64,000 bases of DNA from Acetobacteraceae bacterium. Lineage in GTDB: Bacteria > Pseudomonadota > Alphaproteobacteria > Acetobacterales > Acetobacteraceae. Location: the NCBI GenBank assembly GCA_030041375.1, contig JASHOA010000022.1:42894-106893 (forward strand). Direction: 5' to 3'. Below the pieces are notes generated by a model. It was not told where the DNA came from. It did no database searches and was given only the letters and a program-made list of their open reading frames with translations. Shown one piece after another: positions 16,448-25,771 of the stretch; position 1 is the first letter of the stretch, and each line of letters starts with the position of its first letter. Both the position numbers and the translations under genes were made by a program.

Positions 16448-17635
16448 ATGCGCATGAGCCGACGCGATACCTTGCTCGGCCTTTCGGCCGTTCTGGCGGT
16501 CGGGCCAGTGCAGGTTGCGTTCGCGGCGGCGGCGACCGAGCGGCGGTTCGTTGTCGTGCTGCTGCGCGGGGCGCTGGATGGGCTTTCGGCGGTGGTGCCG
16601 TATGGGGATCCGCACCTCCGCGGCCTGCGTGCCGGGTTGTTGGCGGGGGCACCCGGAAGCCCGGGCGGCGTCTTGGATCTGGGGGGATTTTACGGGCTGC
16701 ATCCGGCGCTGAGCGGCCTCCATGCGATGTACCGGGACGGGGCGGTGCTTCCGGTGCACGCGATTGCGGGACCATACCGCACGCGAAGCCATTTCGAGGC
16801 GCAGGATTTGCTGCAGACCGGCACTGTTGAAAATTCGATCACCTCGGGCTGGCTTAACCGGGTGCTGGCGGAGATCGCGGGTAGAAGCGGCGATGGATTG
16901 GGGCTTGCGGTCGGCATGGGCGTGCCGCTCCTGCTGCGCGGCAAGGCGCGGGTCGGCTCGTACGCGCCGGCGGTATTTGCCTCGCCTTCGCCCGATCTCT
17001 ATCGGCGGATCGCGGCGCTCAATGCGCCGGACCCGCTGCTCGGCCCGGCGATCGCGGGCGGGCTCCGCGAGCGGCATTTCGATGCCGAAGTACTGGACCA
17101 GGACGGAGAGCAGGAACACGCAGTCGGCGGCCACGGCTTTGCCCAACTCGCGGCGGCGGCGGGCAAGCTCCTGGCGGCGCCCAAGGGGCCGCGGATTGCC
17201 GCCTTCCAGCTCGAAGGCTGGGATACCCATGCGAACCAGACGGCACTTCTGCGCGCCCCGCTGGCGGGGCTGGATGCCGGGCTGGTGGCGCTGAAGACGG
17301 CGCTCGGGCCGGCCTGGGCGGAGACGGCGGTGCTCATCGTCACGGAATTCGGCCGCACGGCGCGCATGAACGGCACGCGCGGCACGGACCACGGGACGGC
17401 CACGGTGGCGTTCCTGGTCGGCGGGCGGGTTGCGGGTGGGCGGGTGAGAGCAACCTGGCCGGGGCTTGGGCCGGGGCGGCTCTACCAGAACCGGGATCTC
17501 GAGCCGACGGCCGATACCCGGGCGCTGGCCAAAGGCGTGCTCGCGGAACAGTTCGGGCTGCCGGACGCGGCGCTGGCACGGATATTCCCGGGCAGCGGGG
17601 AGGCGGAGGCGATGCGCGGTCTCCTGCGCAGCTAA
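16448..17635 (+). CDS. DUF1501 family protein with Tat-type signal
   Basis: 395 residues. The N-terminus MSRRDTLLGLSAVLAVGPVQ reads as a twin-arginine signal, so the protein is probably exported folded. The alkaline-phosphatase-like DUF1501 core is recognisable from LLRGALDGLSAVVPYGDPH, FQLEGWDTHANQT, VLIVTEFGRTARMN and GTRGTDHGTA, which carry His/Asp residues that could bind metal. ATG at 16448 or 16454 could both be used. The gene pairs with the upstream DUF1800 gene; the enzymatic activity is not established for the family. Confidence 0.85.
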   Translation: MRMSRRDTLLGLSAVLAVGPVQVAFAAAATERRFVVVLLRGALDGLSAVVPYGDPHLRGLRAGLLAGAPGSPGGVLDLGGFYGLHPALSGLHAMYRDGAVLPVHAIAGPYRTRSHFEAQDLLQTGTVENSITSGWLNRVLAEIAGRSGDGLGLAVGMGVPLLLRGKARVGSYAPAVFASPSPDLYRRIAALNAPDPLLGPAIAGGLRERHFDAEVLDQDGEQEHAVGGHGFAQLAAAAGKLLAAPKGPRIAAFQLEGWDTHANQTALLRAPLAGLDAGLVALKTALGPAWAETAVLIVTEFGRTARMNGTRGTDHGTATVAFLVGGRVAGGRVRATWPGLGPGRLYQNRDLEPTADTRALAKGVLAEQFGLPDAALARIFPGSGEAEAMRGLLRS

Positions 17636-17662
17636 GGCCGCGAGAAACAAAGGTTGGGCGCG

Positions 17663-18658
17663 GTGAGCGAATCGGAACCGCCTCGTTTCGAAGTGACAAA
17701 GGCGGGAACAGTGCGCGATATTCCGCTCAGGCCGCACGAAGTGGGTGAGCGGATCACGCCGGCCGATCGCGTGTTCACGCTGGCGCATTTCGGGCTTGGG
17801 CGGATTGCCGCTGCCGACTGGTTTCTTTCGATCGAGGGCCAGGTGGAGCGGCCGTTGCGGCTGACGCTCGCGGAGCTTGGGCAATTCCCGCGCGTCGCGA
17901 TCGAGGCGGTGCATCAATGCGCCGGCAATCCCTTGCAACCGGACATTCCGACGCGGCGGGTCGCGGCCGTGGTGTGGGGTGGGGTGCGCCTTGCAGACGT
18001 GCTGGAGGCTGCGCGTCCGGCGGCAGGGGGAAAATTCGTCTGGGCGGACGGCGCCGATGGCGGAGAATTCGGTGGTTCGGCTTGCGCATTCTTCCGCAAG
18101 GACCTGCCGCTCGAGCGCGTGGGCGAGGATGTGCTGCTGGCCACCGAGATGAACGGCCGGGCGCTGGCCGATCGGCACGGCGCGCCGGTGCGGCTCGTCG
18201 TTCCCGGTTTCTATGGTACCAACAGCGTGAAATGGCTGTGGCGGATCACGCTTGCCGATCGCCGGGCCAACGGCCCTTTCACCACCCGTTTCTATAACGA
18301 TACGCTGGCGGACGGACAGGTTTCGCCGGTCTGGGCGCTGGGACCGGAAAGCATCATCGTGACGCCTGCTCCGGGCACGCGAATCGCGGGGGCGACGGGG
18401 ATCACCGGCTGGGCCTGGGCGGATCGCCCGATCGTTTCGGTCGAAATCGGTGACGACGGCGGGGAGGGCTGGGAGGAGGCCACGGTCGAATCGCGCCACG
18501 CCCGCACCTGGCAGCTATGGCGGCACGTCTGGCGGCCGCGGGCGACAGGACCGCTCGTGCTTCGCTGCCGGGCCCGCGACAGCGCGGGCGTGGCACAGCC
18601 GGAAACGGGGAGACGCAACGCCTGGCACGCGGCCGAACTGTTCGTCGCGAGCGTTTGA
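17663..18658 (+). CDS. Sulfite-oxidase-family molybdenum oxidoreductase
   Basis: 331 residues. The N-terminal molybdopterin domain has the Mo-binding cysteine in AVHQCAGNP, VVWGGVRLADVLEAA, LLATEMNGRALADRHG and LRLVVPG-like VRLVVPGFYGTNSVKWL; the C-terminal part is the immunoglobulin-like dimerisation domain (ITGWAWADRP, VEIGDDGGEGW). There is no signal peptide, unlike periplasmic SorA. GTG at 17663 has AAAGG at good spacing; a TTG at 17654 would add three residues. It follows the DUF1501 gene by 27 bases. Sulfite oxidation would fit with xsc 15 kb away, but other sulfoxide or sulfite-like substrates are possible. Confidence 0.82.
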   Translation: MSESEPPRFEVTKAGTVRDIPLRPHEVGERITPADRVFTLAHFGLGRIAAADWFLSIEGQVERPLRLTLAELGQFPRVAIEAVHQCAGNPLQPDIPTRRVAAVVWGGVRLADVLEAARPAAGGKFVWADGADGGEFGGSACAFFRKDLPLERVGEDVLLATEMNGRALADRHGAPVRLVVPGFYGTNSVKWLWRITLADRRANGPFTTRFYNDTLADGQVSPVWALGPESIIVTPAPGTRIAGATGITGWAWADRPIVSVEIGDDGGEGWEEATVESRHARTWQLWRHVWRPRATGPLVLRCRARDSAGVAQPETGRRNAWHAAELFVASV

Positions 18659-18693
18659 GGCCTCGCCGAGGGCGACGGGATCAGTCTAGCGGC

Positions 18694-18733
18694 GCATCGA
18701 TAAGGGACCCATGACGGCGGTCCCCATCGATGC
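18694..18733. terminator. Long stem-loop between convergent genes
   Basis: Arms GCATCGAT-AA-GGGACC and GGTCCC-C-ATCGATGC pair over 14 bp with one small internal loop and a nine-base apical loop. It lies between the ends of the molybdoenzyme gene and the convergent secreted-protein gene, so it probably stops transcription from both sides. No T-run follows on either side. Confidence 0.55.
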
Positions 18734-18750
18734 CGGAAACGCCGAGCCGG

Positions 18751-19185
18751 TTAGCGGCCACCCCCTGTCTGGGCGTTGGCGACGCTGCTGAGGCTCATCA
18801 TTGGCTTGATGTCCACCGTATTGTTGGCGCAGCCCTCGCCCTTCAATGTCGCCGAGATTTCGCCGGTGGCCGATTTGGTCCCGGTAACGGTCCCGACCGG
18901 GCCATTGCCGATGCTGGTCTTCGTCAGTGTCAGGGTGAAGCTACCGTCGGGTTGCATCGTCCCGTCAACCTGGCTGAGGCCGCTCAGGTCCGAATAGTAG
19001 GCCATGCCATGGATGTGGCCGCTCGTATTGGCCAACCGCCAGACGATGGAGGGGCAGCCGGCGACGGACGAGGCGGTATTGCCGACGAAGCCTGCCGGCG
19101 CCTGGGCGTACGCGGGGCCGGCAGCGATCACCCCGAGCCCAAGCAGCCCGGCTGCGAGCAACCCGACAGAAGTCCTGGTGTTCAT
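18751..19185 (-). CDS. Small secreted protein of unknown function
   Basis: 144 residues with a clear Sec signal peptide (hydrophobic VGLLAAGLLGLGVIAAGP, cleavage after AYA-QA). The mature part has two cysteines (AGCPS and GEGCAN) that could form a disulfide, a GTVTGTKSATGEISATLKG beta-rich stretch and a Gly-rich end. I do not recognise the family. It is transcribed alone, convergent with the molybdoenzyme gene. A small periplasmic or surface beta-sandwich protein is the most that can be said. Confidence 0.7.
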   Translation of the reverse strand: MNTRTSVGLLAAGLLGLGVIAAGPAYAQAPAGFVGNTASSVAGCPSIVWRLANTSGHIHGMAYYSDLSGLSQVDGTMQPDGSFTLTLTKTSIGNGPVGTVTGTKSATGEISATLKGEGCANNTVDIKPMMSLSSVANAQTGGGR

Positions 19186-19567
19186 TGTGCACTCCTCGGA
19201 ATGAGCGGCCGCGGGATGCCGCCGCCAGAACGGAACGGACGCACGCTCGGGATCTCATGCAGCCCTGGTTTCCATAGGCTGAGGCTCGCGGCGGGCACTG
19301 GACCCACATCCCCCGGATCGGCGACGTTTCCGTTCAATTGCATAGCCGGGTTCGGCGGGGCTTTCAACTGCCGGGGCGGTTCGGCGCGATCCTGATCTTC
19401 GTGGAATACACCGATCGCGGCGCCGGCGGGTCGAGGCGCGGGCCGGCATGGCAGGGGCGCGCAAATGAGGGCGCTCGCGTGGCTGGCAGGGGGAGGGACG
19501 CTCTATATGGTGCATCCGAGAGCGACGGCCGCGAGAGGCTGGGCGGATCGGGAAAGGGAAGCCGGGC
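19186..19567. other. Intergenic region without recognisable gene
   Basis: These 382 bases separate the divergently transcribed secreted-protein gene and the MFS exporter gene. No frame with recognisable protein, RNA gene, hairpin or clear promoter was found. Both promoters should lie here. Confidence 0.6.
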
Positions 19568-20794
19568 GTGGGCCAGAGCATCGCGGTCGGGCAAAGAGGG
19601 GGCGGCCGCACCGCTTTTGCCGTGCTGGGCGCGATCAGCGTCTGCCATCTTTTCAATGACACGATGCAGACGCTGCTGCCGGCGGTCTATCCGCTGCTGC
19701 GCGCGGAGCTTTCCCTCAGCTTCGTTCAGCTCGGCGTCATTACGCTCGTCTTCCAAACGACGGGGTCTTTTCTGCAGCCGTTGATCGGCCGGTTCACCGA
19801 CCGGAGGCCGCAGCCCTATTCGCTGCCGGTCGGGATGAGCTTCACGATGGCCGGAATCCTGGTCCTCGCATCATCCGATCGATATTCGCTGCTGCTGGTC
19901 GGCGCGGCGCTGATCGGGATCGGCTCCTCCGTTTTTCATCCGGAGTCGTCGCGGCTGGCGCGGGTGGCCTCGGGCGGAAAGTTCGGGCTTGCGCAGTCGG
20001 TTTTCCAGGTGGGCGGCAATCTCGGCCAGTCGCTGGCGCCGCTCCTGGTTGCATTCTTCGTGATGCCGCGCGGGCGGGAGAGCCTGGCCTGGGTCGGCTT
20101 TCTGGCCTTGCTCGGCATCTGCCTCCTGACGCTGCTTGGCCGGTGGTACCAGGCGAGCGGGGAGGCACGGCCGCGGTCGCGGCAGGCACTGAATGCGCCG
20201 GGGCCGGTCGGGCGGAGAGCGGCCAATCGCGCGCTGATCGTGCTGATCGCGCTCATCTTCTCGAAGTTCTTCTATCTTTCGAGCATCACGAACTTCTACA
20301 TCTTCTACCTGATGCAGCGCTTCGGGCTGACGGCAGAGGCATCACAGGTTTGCCTGTTTGCCTTCCTCGCCGCGGTGGCGACGGGGACCCTGGTGGGCGG
20401 GCCGCTCGGCGACCGGATCGGGCGGAAATCGGTGATCTGGGGCTCGATCCTCGGTGTGCTGCCGTTCACGCTGGTGCTGCCGTTTGCCGGGCTTGGCGTG
20501 ACGATTGCGCTCAGCATCGCCATTGGCCTGATCCTTTCCTCGGCCTTCTCGGCGATCATCGTCTATGGGACCGAGCTGATGCCGGGGCGGGTGGGGACAA
20601 TCTCGGGGCTATTCTTCGGGCTGGCGTTCGGCATCGCAGGGCTTGGCGCGGCATTCCTCGGTGCGCTGGCGGACTGGACCAGCATCACGTTTGTCTATCA
20701 CGTATGTGCGTTCCTGCCCGCAATCGGGTTGTTTGCCTTCCTCCTGCCTGACATCGGCCAGGACGGGCGGCTCAGAGAGCGTGCCCGCACCTGA
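19568..20794 (+). CDS. MFS exporter, fosmidomycin resistance (Fsr) family
   Basis: 408 residues, about twelve membrane helices. The N-terminal ISVCHLFNDTMQTLLPAVYP, LQPLIGRFTDRRPQPYSLP and IGIGSSVFHPESSRLAR are characteristic of Fsr-type transporters; the inter-half loop is near residues 195-215. Family members expel fosmidomycin and related small molecules with proton exchange; the native substrate here is unknown. The start is a GTG. The gene stands between a divergent secreted-protein gene and ppiD, 75 bases downstream. Confidence 0.85.
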   Translation: MGQSIAVGQRGGGRTAFAVLGAISVCHLFNDTMQTLLPAVYPLLRAELSLSFVQLGVITLVFQTTGSFLQPLIGRFTDRRPQPYSLPVGMSFTMAGILVLASSDRYSLLLVGAALIGIGSSVFHPESSRLARVASGGKFGLAQSVFQVGGNLGQSLAPLLVAFFVMPRGRESLAWVGFLALLGICLLTLLGRWYQASGEARPRSRQALNAPGPVGRRAANRALIVLIALIFSKFFYLSSITNFYIFYLMQRFGLTAEASQVCLFAFLAAVATGTLVGGPLGDRIGRKSVIWGSILGVLPFTLVLPFAGLGVTIALSIAIGLILSSAFSAIIVYGTELMPGRVGTISGLFFGLAFGIAGLGAAFLGALADWTSITFVYHVCAFLPAIGLFAFLLPDIGQDGRLRERART

Positions 20795-20869
20795 GAACCG
20801 GGGCGGGACGGCAATTCCGGTTGTTCGGCATTCGCGGTATGGTCGGCCAATCTGGATTGGAATACCGGC

Positions 20870-22762
20870 ATGCTTTCTTTCATCCGCCGCCATCTCGGTG
20901 ACTGGTTCGCCCGCATCCTGTTCGGGCTGCTGGCGATCGCGTTCGCGGGGTGGGGTGTGGGAGACATGTTGCGCCATCTCGGCACCGATACGGCGGTGGC
21001 GCACGTAGCCGGGCGGAGCATCGGGCCGACGGCTCTCGCGAGTGAATTCCAGAACGAGATGAACCGCCTGAGCCGGGAGCTGCCGAATGGCCAGGAGCCG
21101 ACGGCGGCGATGCGGAAGCTGGTGGCGATGCAGGCGGTGCAGCAACTGATCACCGAGATCGCGCTCGAGGCGGAGATCGACCGGCGGGGCCTGATCGTGC
21201 CGGATACGGCGGTGCGTCAGGCGGTTTTCTCGATGCCGGCTTTTCAGGGCAGCAACGGGGCATTCGACAACGCCAAGTTCCAGCAGGTGCTGCAATCGAA
21301 CGATCTGACGGAGGCGCGGTTCATCGAGCTGATGCGGCGGGACCTTGCGCAGAGCCAGCTTCTCGACCCGATCGGGGTGGGGGCGGTTGCGCCGAGAGTG
21401 CTGACCTCGACGTTGTTCGCCTACCAGTACGAGACGCGGACGGCGACGGCGGTGATGCTGCCCTTTGCGGCTGCGCCTGAGCCGGCAGCGCCGGATGAGG
21501 CGGTGCTGAAACGCTGGTGGGCGAACAATCCGAAAGCCTTCAGCACGCCGGAATACCGGCGGATCCGGGTTGTCGTGCTGTCGCCGGACCTGCTGGCGAA
21601 GAGTGTCACGGTGTCCGAGGCCGCGCTCAAGTCGGCCTATGCCGAGCACCAGGCCGAGTACAACAGGCCGGAGAAGCGTTCGGCGGAGATCCTTCTTGCG
21701 CCCGACCAGGCGAAGGCGGCGGCGCTGGCGGCGCAATGGCGGACCGGGGCGAGCTGGGCGGAGATGCAGCAGGCGGCGAAGACTGAAGGTGCGACGGCGG
21801 TTGCGCTGGATGACGCGTTGCCGGCCGAGTTCCCGGATGCGGCACTGGCCAAGGCGGTGTTCAGTGCACCGCCGGGGACGGTGACGGGGCCGATCGAGAC
21901 ACCGCTCGGGTGGCACGTGATCGAGGTGAGCGGGATCACGCCGGGGACGAACACGAGCTTTGCCGATGCGAAGCCGGCGCTCGAGGCGGCGGCGGCGCAG
22001 CAGGAAGCGGTGAGCCTAGTCTACGACCGGATGACGAAATTCGAGGATGCGGTAGCCGCCGAACCGACGCTCGAGAAGATGCCGGCTGATCTCGGGTTGG
22101 TCGGGGTGACGGGAACGCTCGATGCAGAGGGACTGACGCCAGAGGGAAGGCCGGCCCCCCTGCCCGGCTCGCCCGAGTTGCAGAAGGCGATCATCACCGC
22201 GGCTTTCGCGACGGCGAAGGACAACCTGGCGAGCGTGGTGCAGGGACCGGGGCAGTCCTACTACGCGCTGACCGTGACCGACATCACGCCGCCGCATGTG
22301 CAGCCGTTCGAGCTGGTCAAAGCGAAGGTGCTGGCGGACTGGGCAGAGCATGAGCGTCGGCAAGAGCAGAACAAGATGGCGACGCGGCTGATGGTGGCGG
22401 TGAACCATGGCACGCCGCTTGCGGATGTGGCCGAAAAGGAAGGGCTGAAGGCCGAGACCTTGCCGCCGACCGGGCGCAGCTCGCCAGCCGAAGGGGTGCC
22501 AGCAGAATTGCTCGGGCCGCTTTTTTCGCTCAAGCTGCACCAGGCGACGATGGTCGAGACGAAGGATGGGTTCGTGACGGCCGAACTGGCGGCAATCGAC
22601 GTGCCGACCGAGGCCTCGAACCCGATCGGCTTCAAGGCGCTGCAAACGGAGCTGGGGCGGAGCATCGGCGTGGATCTGCAACAGGTTTTCGTCTCGGCGG
22701 TGCGCGAACAGGCACATCCGCGGGTCAACGTGCGCGCGCTCGAGCAGATTGCGCAGCAATAA
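20870..22762 (+). CDS. ppiD: Membrane-anchored peptidyl-prolyl isomerase, PpiD/SurA-N type
   Basis: 630 residues. One N-terminal membrane anchor (residues about 12-32, WFARILFGLLAIAFAGWGVG) is followed by a SurA_N-like chaperone domain and a parvulin (PPIC) domain near residues 265-365 (KRSAEILLAPDQAKAAALAA, TVTGPIETPLGWHVIEV), then a second degenerate domain. PpiD helps newly exported proteins fold at the periplasmic face of the translocon. Placed directly upstream of trpE by 21 bases, the order seen in several alphaproteobacteria. Confidence 0.88.
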   Translation: MLSFIRRHLGDWFARILFGLLAIAFAGWGVGDMLRHLGTDTAVAHVAGRSIGPTALASEFQNEMNRLSRELPNGQEPTAAMRKLVAMQAVQQLITEIALEAEIDRRGLIVPDTAVRQAVFSMPAFQGSNGAFDNAKFQQVLQSNDLTEARFIELMRRDLAQSQLLDPIGVGAVAPRVLTSTLFAYQYETRTATAVMLPFAAAPEPAAPDEAVLKRWWANNPKAFSTPEYRRIRVVVLSPDLLAKSVTVSEAALKSAYAEHQAEYNRPEKRSAEILLAPDQAKAAALAAQWRTGASWAEMQQAAKTEGATAVALDDALPAEFPDAALAKAVFSAPPGTVTGPIETPLGWHVIEVSGITPGTNTSFADAKPALEAAAAQQEAVSLVYDRMTKFEDAVAAEPTLEKMPADLGLVGVTGTLDAEGLTPEGRPAPLPGSPELQKAIITAAFATAKDNLASVVQGPGQSYYALTVTDITPPHVQPFELVKAKVLADWAEHERRQEQNKMATRLMVAVNHGTPLADVAEKEGLKAETLPPTGRSSPAEGVPAELLGPLFSLKLHQATMVETKDGFVTAELAAIDVPTEASNPIGFKALQTELGRSIGVDLQQVFVSAVREQAHPRVNVRALEQIAQQ

Positions 22763-22783
22763 GGACGGGAGGACAGCGCGACG

Positions 22784-24295
22784 ATGAATGAGCTTGCCCC
22801 GCCGGGCTTTGCCGCGTTTCGCGCGGCCTATGCGGCTGGCAAGGGCACGCTTGTCTGGTCGAGCGGAGTTGCCGATCTCGAGACGCCGGTGGCGGCCTTT
22901 CTCAAGCTTGCGCACGGGCAACCCAATTCGTTCCTGCTGGAGAGCATCGAGGGGGGTGCGGCGCGCGGGCGTTATTCGATCATCGGCATGCAGCCCGACC
23001 TCGTTTGGCGCTGCCGCGGCGGACGGGCCGAGATCAATCGCCATGCGCGAGCGGCGCCGCATGCGTTCGTTGCCGACGAGCGGCCCGCGCTCGAAAGCCT
23101 GAGGGCGCTGATCGGGGAGACGAGGCTTGAGGTCCCGGGACATCTGCCGCCGATGACGGGCGGGCTGGTCGGCTATCTCGGCTACGACATGGTGCGGTTG
23201 ATGGAGCGATTGCCGGCGAAGAATTCCGACCGGCTTGGACTGCCGGAGGCGCTGCTGATCCGGCCGACATTGTTTGCGATCTTTGACAACGTGAATGCGG
23301 ACCTGACGCTTGCCGCCCCGGTCTATCCGCTGGCGGGGGTGGACGCGGAGGCGGCATGGGAGGGGGCGAACGCGGTGCTTGCGGAGGCCGCGGCGGCGCT
23401 GGAGCGTCCGCTGCCGCATGCGGCGCCCCCGGTTGCGTTGCCGCCGTTGCCGCAGGCCGTTTCGAATATGAGCAAGGCGGCGTTTCTGGCCATCGTGCGG
23501 ACGATGAAGGAGTACATTTTTGCCGGCGATGCGTTCCAGATCGTGCCGAGCCAGCGTTTTTCGCTGCCATTTGCATTGCCACCCTTCGCGTTCTATCGCG
23601 CGCTGAGAAGGATCAACCCCTCGCCGTTCCTGTTTTTTCTCGATTTCGGCAGTTTCGCTGTCGCCGGATCGAGCCCGGAGGTGCTGGTTCGCTTGCGTGA
23701 CGGCATGGTGACGATCCGTCCGCTGGCCGGCACGCGGCCGCGCGGGGCGACGCGGGAGGAGGATCTCCGGCTGGAGACGGAGCTTCTGGCCGACCCGAAG
23801 GAGCGGGCGGAGCACCTGATGCTGCTCGATCTGGGGCGCAACGATGTCGGGAGGGTGGCGGAGATCGGCTCGGTCAAGGTGACGGAGAGCTTCGTTGTCG
23901 AGCGGTTCAGCCACGTGATGCACATCTCTTCCAATGTCGAGGGGAAGCTCAGGCCGGGGCTCGATGCGCTGGATGCGCTGATTGCGGGATTTCCGGCGGG
24001 CACGTTGACCGGCGCGCCGAAAGTCAGGGCGATGGAGATCATTGAGGAACAGGAGCCGGAACGGCGGGGCGTCTATGCCGGCTGCATCGGCTATTTCGCG
24101 GCCAACGGAACAATGGACACCTGCATCGGGCTGCGCACTGCCGTGGTGAAGGATGGCACGCTTTATGTGCAGGCGGGCGGCGGCGTGGTGGCCGATTCCA
24201 ATCCGGAATCGGAGTACGAGGAGACGCGCCACAAGGCGCGTGCGCTGCTGCGCGCGGCGGAGGAGGCGGTGCGCTTCGCGGCGCGGCGGGGCTGA
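22784..24295 (+). CDS. trpE: Anthranilate synthase component I
   Basis: 503 residues. The N-terminal domain includes the tryptophan-feedback element LLESIEGG; the C-terminal chorismate-binding domain has KEYIFAGDAFQIVPSQRFS, RPLAGTRPRGATREED, LLDLGRNDVGRVA, MHISSNVEG, AGTLTGAPKVRAMEII and VQAGGGVVADSNPESEYEET. It converts chorismate and ammonia (supplied by TrpG) to anthranilate, the first step of tryptophan synthesis. In related genomes trpG normally follows; here trpG, trpD and trpC are about 15 kb downstream with accessory genes between. Confidence 0.95.
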   Translation: MNELAPPGFAAFRAAYAAGKGTLVWSSGVADLETPVAAFLKLAHGQPNSFLLESIEGGAARGRYSIIGMQPDLVWRCRGGRAEINRHARAAPHAFVADERPALESLRALIGETRLEVPGHLPPMTGGLVGYLGYDMVRLMERLPAKNSDRLGLPEALLIRPTLFAIFDNVNADLTLAAPVYPLAGVDAEAAWEGANAVLAEAAAALERPLPHAAPPVALPPLPQAVSNMSKAAFLAIVRTMKEYIFAGDAFQIVPSQRFSLPFALPPFAFYRALRRINPSPFLFFLDFGSFAVAGSSPEVLVRLRDGMVTIRPLAGTRPRGATREEDLRLETELLADPKERAEHLMLLDLGRNDVGRVAEIGSVKVTESFVVERFSHVMHISSNVEGKLRPGLDALDALIAGFPAGTLTGAPKVRAMEIIEEQEPERRGVYAGCIGYFAANGTMDTCIGLRTAVVKDGTLYVQAGGGVVADSNPESEYEETRHKARALLRAAEEAVRFAARRG

Positions 24296-24446
24296 CGGTT
24301 CAGGTGCTTCCGGCTGGCCTGGCGGCGATTAACGGAACGGCAAGCGGCACGCTTTAGGGCGGGGTGAGGCGAAAGGGGCTCGTCCGGGCAAGTCCTTCCG
24401 GGGCGCCGGACGCAACCTCGTTGCAGGCAAGGCCTTCGACACCACG

Positions 24447-25637
24447 ATGCGCGCGTTGCACCCAGGATGGACCCCGAACGGCCGGCTTATGCTCGTTCCG
24501 ATCGCGGCGGTCTCGCTGTTGCCGGCGATGGCAGAAGCAGCGGCGGTGATATGGGGGCAATGGCACGGTTATAGCGGCAAGGCGCTGCGCGACGGCGTCG
24601 ATTTCTGGGCCGGCGGATTCCTCGCCCTCCACCATCGGCTCGGTGTCGTTTTCGATCCCCAGGCATACCGGCATTTCCTGGCCGGTCATTTTGGCGCCCT
24701 GCCCTTTCACATCTGGAGCTATCCGCCGAATAATCTGCTGCTTGCGAGCGTGTTCGGCTGGCTCCCGCCGTGGCCGGCGGTGCTGGCGTTCGATGCGACG
24801 AGCCTGTTGTTTCTTGTCCTCGTGCTGCGCCTGGCCGGCCGGGGCTGGTGGCTGGTGGTGGCCGTCGTGCTCAGCCCGGCCAGCCTCGCGAACCTGCTGG
24901 CCGGGCAGAACGGGATCCTGCTGGCGGCGCTGATCGGGGGCGGCCTGCTGCTGGTGCCGACGCGACCGAGGCTGGGCGGGACGCTGATCGGGCTGGCCAC
25001 GGTCAAGCCGCAACTCGGCATCCCCTTGCCGCTCCACCTGCTGCGTCGTTCGCCCGTGGCTTTTGCCTGTGCGGGGCTGGGTGCCGTCGCGCTGGCGGGG
25101 CTCTCGGCCTGGGTGTTCGGGCCCGGCCCGTGGATCGCGTTCTGGCGCATCACGCGCCCGGCAATGGAACGGGTGTTGGCGACGGGGCAGCCGGAGGTCT
25201 TTGCCGGCGGTCTCATCAGCGTTTTCGCGGCGGTCAGGCCTTTTGGCGTGACGGAAGCGCTGGTGATGCAGGCTTTGGTCAGCCTGTGTGGAGTGGCGCT
25301 TGCGGCGCGCACGAAAGAGCCGGCGGCGGTGCTCATTCTTGCCGCGATCGCCAGCCCCTACCTGCATGGCTACGACCTTGCGGGTGTCGCGCTGGCGGTA
25401 GCGCTGCTGGTGCGGGACCGCCTCTCCCGCGGATTCCATGCCGGGGAGCCGGTCCTGTTCTTTGCGGCCTGGGCTGGCCCGGGCATGCTGGTGTGGTTCC
25501 CCCGGTTGGCGCCGCTGGCGCCGGCGGTGCTCGCTTTGCTCGTGGTCTCTGCGACATGGCAGGAAATCGTCGGTGCGGGCTCCGGGGCCAACATGCGAGC
25601 GGTGACTGGCCAAGGACGGAGCGTTCCGACGCGCTGA
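24447..25637 (+). CDS. Multi-pass membrane glycosyltransferase, GT87/DUF2029-like
   Basis: 396 residues, strongly hydrophobic with about ten membrane helices. GVDFWAGGFLALHHRLG, WSYPPNNLLL and LAGQNGILLAALIGGGL, followed by GTLIGLATVKPQLGI, match the pattern of GT87/DUF2029 polyprenol-phosphate-sugar-dependent mannosyl- or arabinofuranosyl-type transferases. The acceptor is unknown. ATG at 24447 or at 24489 could be the start. It is the first gene of the block that separates trpE from trpG. Confidence 0.75.
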   Translation: MRALHPGWTPNGRLMLVPIAAVSLLPAMAEAAAVIWGQWHGYSGKALRDGVDFWAGGFLALHHRLGVVFDPQAYRHFLAGHFGALPFHIWSYPPNNLLLASVFGWLPPWPAVLAFDATSLLFLVLVLRLAGRGWWLVVAVVLSPASLANLLAGQNGILLAALIGGGLLLVPTRPRLGGTLIGLATVKPQLGIPLPLHLLRRSPVAFACAGLGAVALAGLSAWVFGPGPWIAFWRITRPAMERVLATGQPEVFAGGLISVFAAVRPFGVTEALVMQALVSLCGVALAARTKEPAAVLILAAIASPYLHGYDLAGVALAVALLVRDRLSRGFHAGEPVLFFAAWAGPGMLVWFPRLAPLAPAVLALLVVSATWQEIVGAGSGANMRAVTGQGRSVPTR

Positions 25638-25771
25638 AAAAGCCGCGGCGGCGTGAGCGCCCCATGAGGCACCGGGGGGCGGGCTTGCCCGCACGCTTGC
25701 GTCATGATCAGCCGATGCGATGATATCGGGCGCGAGTGAAGAGGTCCTGGCAACGATATGGGGAGGTGACG

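Noticed and set aside
16265..18499. A 744-codon minus-strand frame across the DUF1501 and molybdoenzyme genes
   Set aside because: Arg/Pro-rich, no domain, and opposite two genes with strong family motifs.
22016..24232. A 738-codon minus-strand frame opposite ppiD and trpE
   Set aside because: Antisense artefact of high GC; no domain and no leader.
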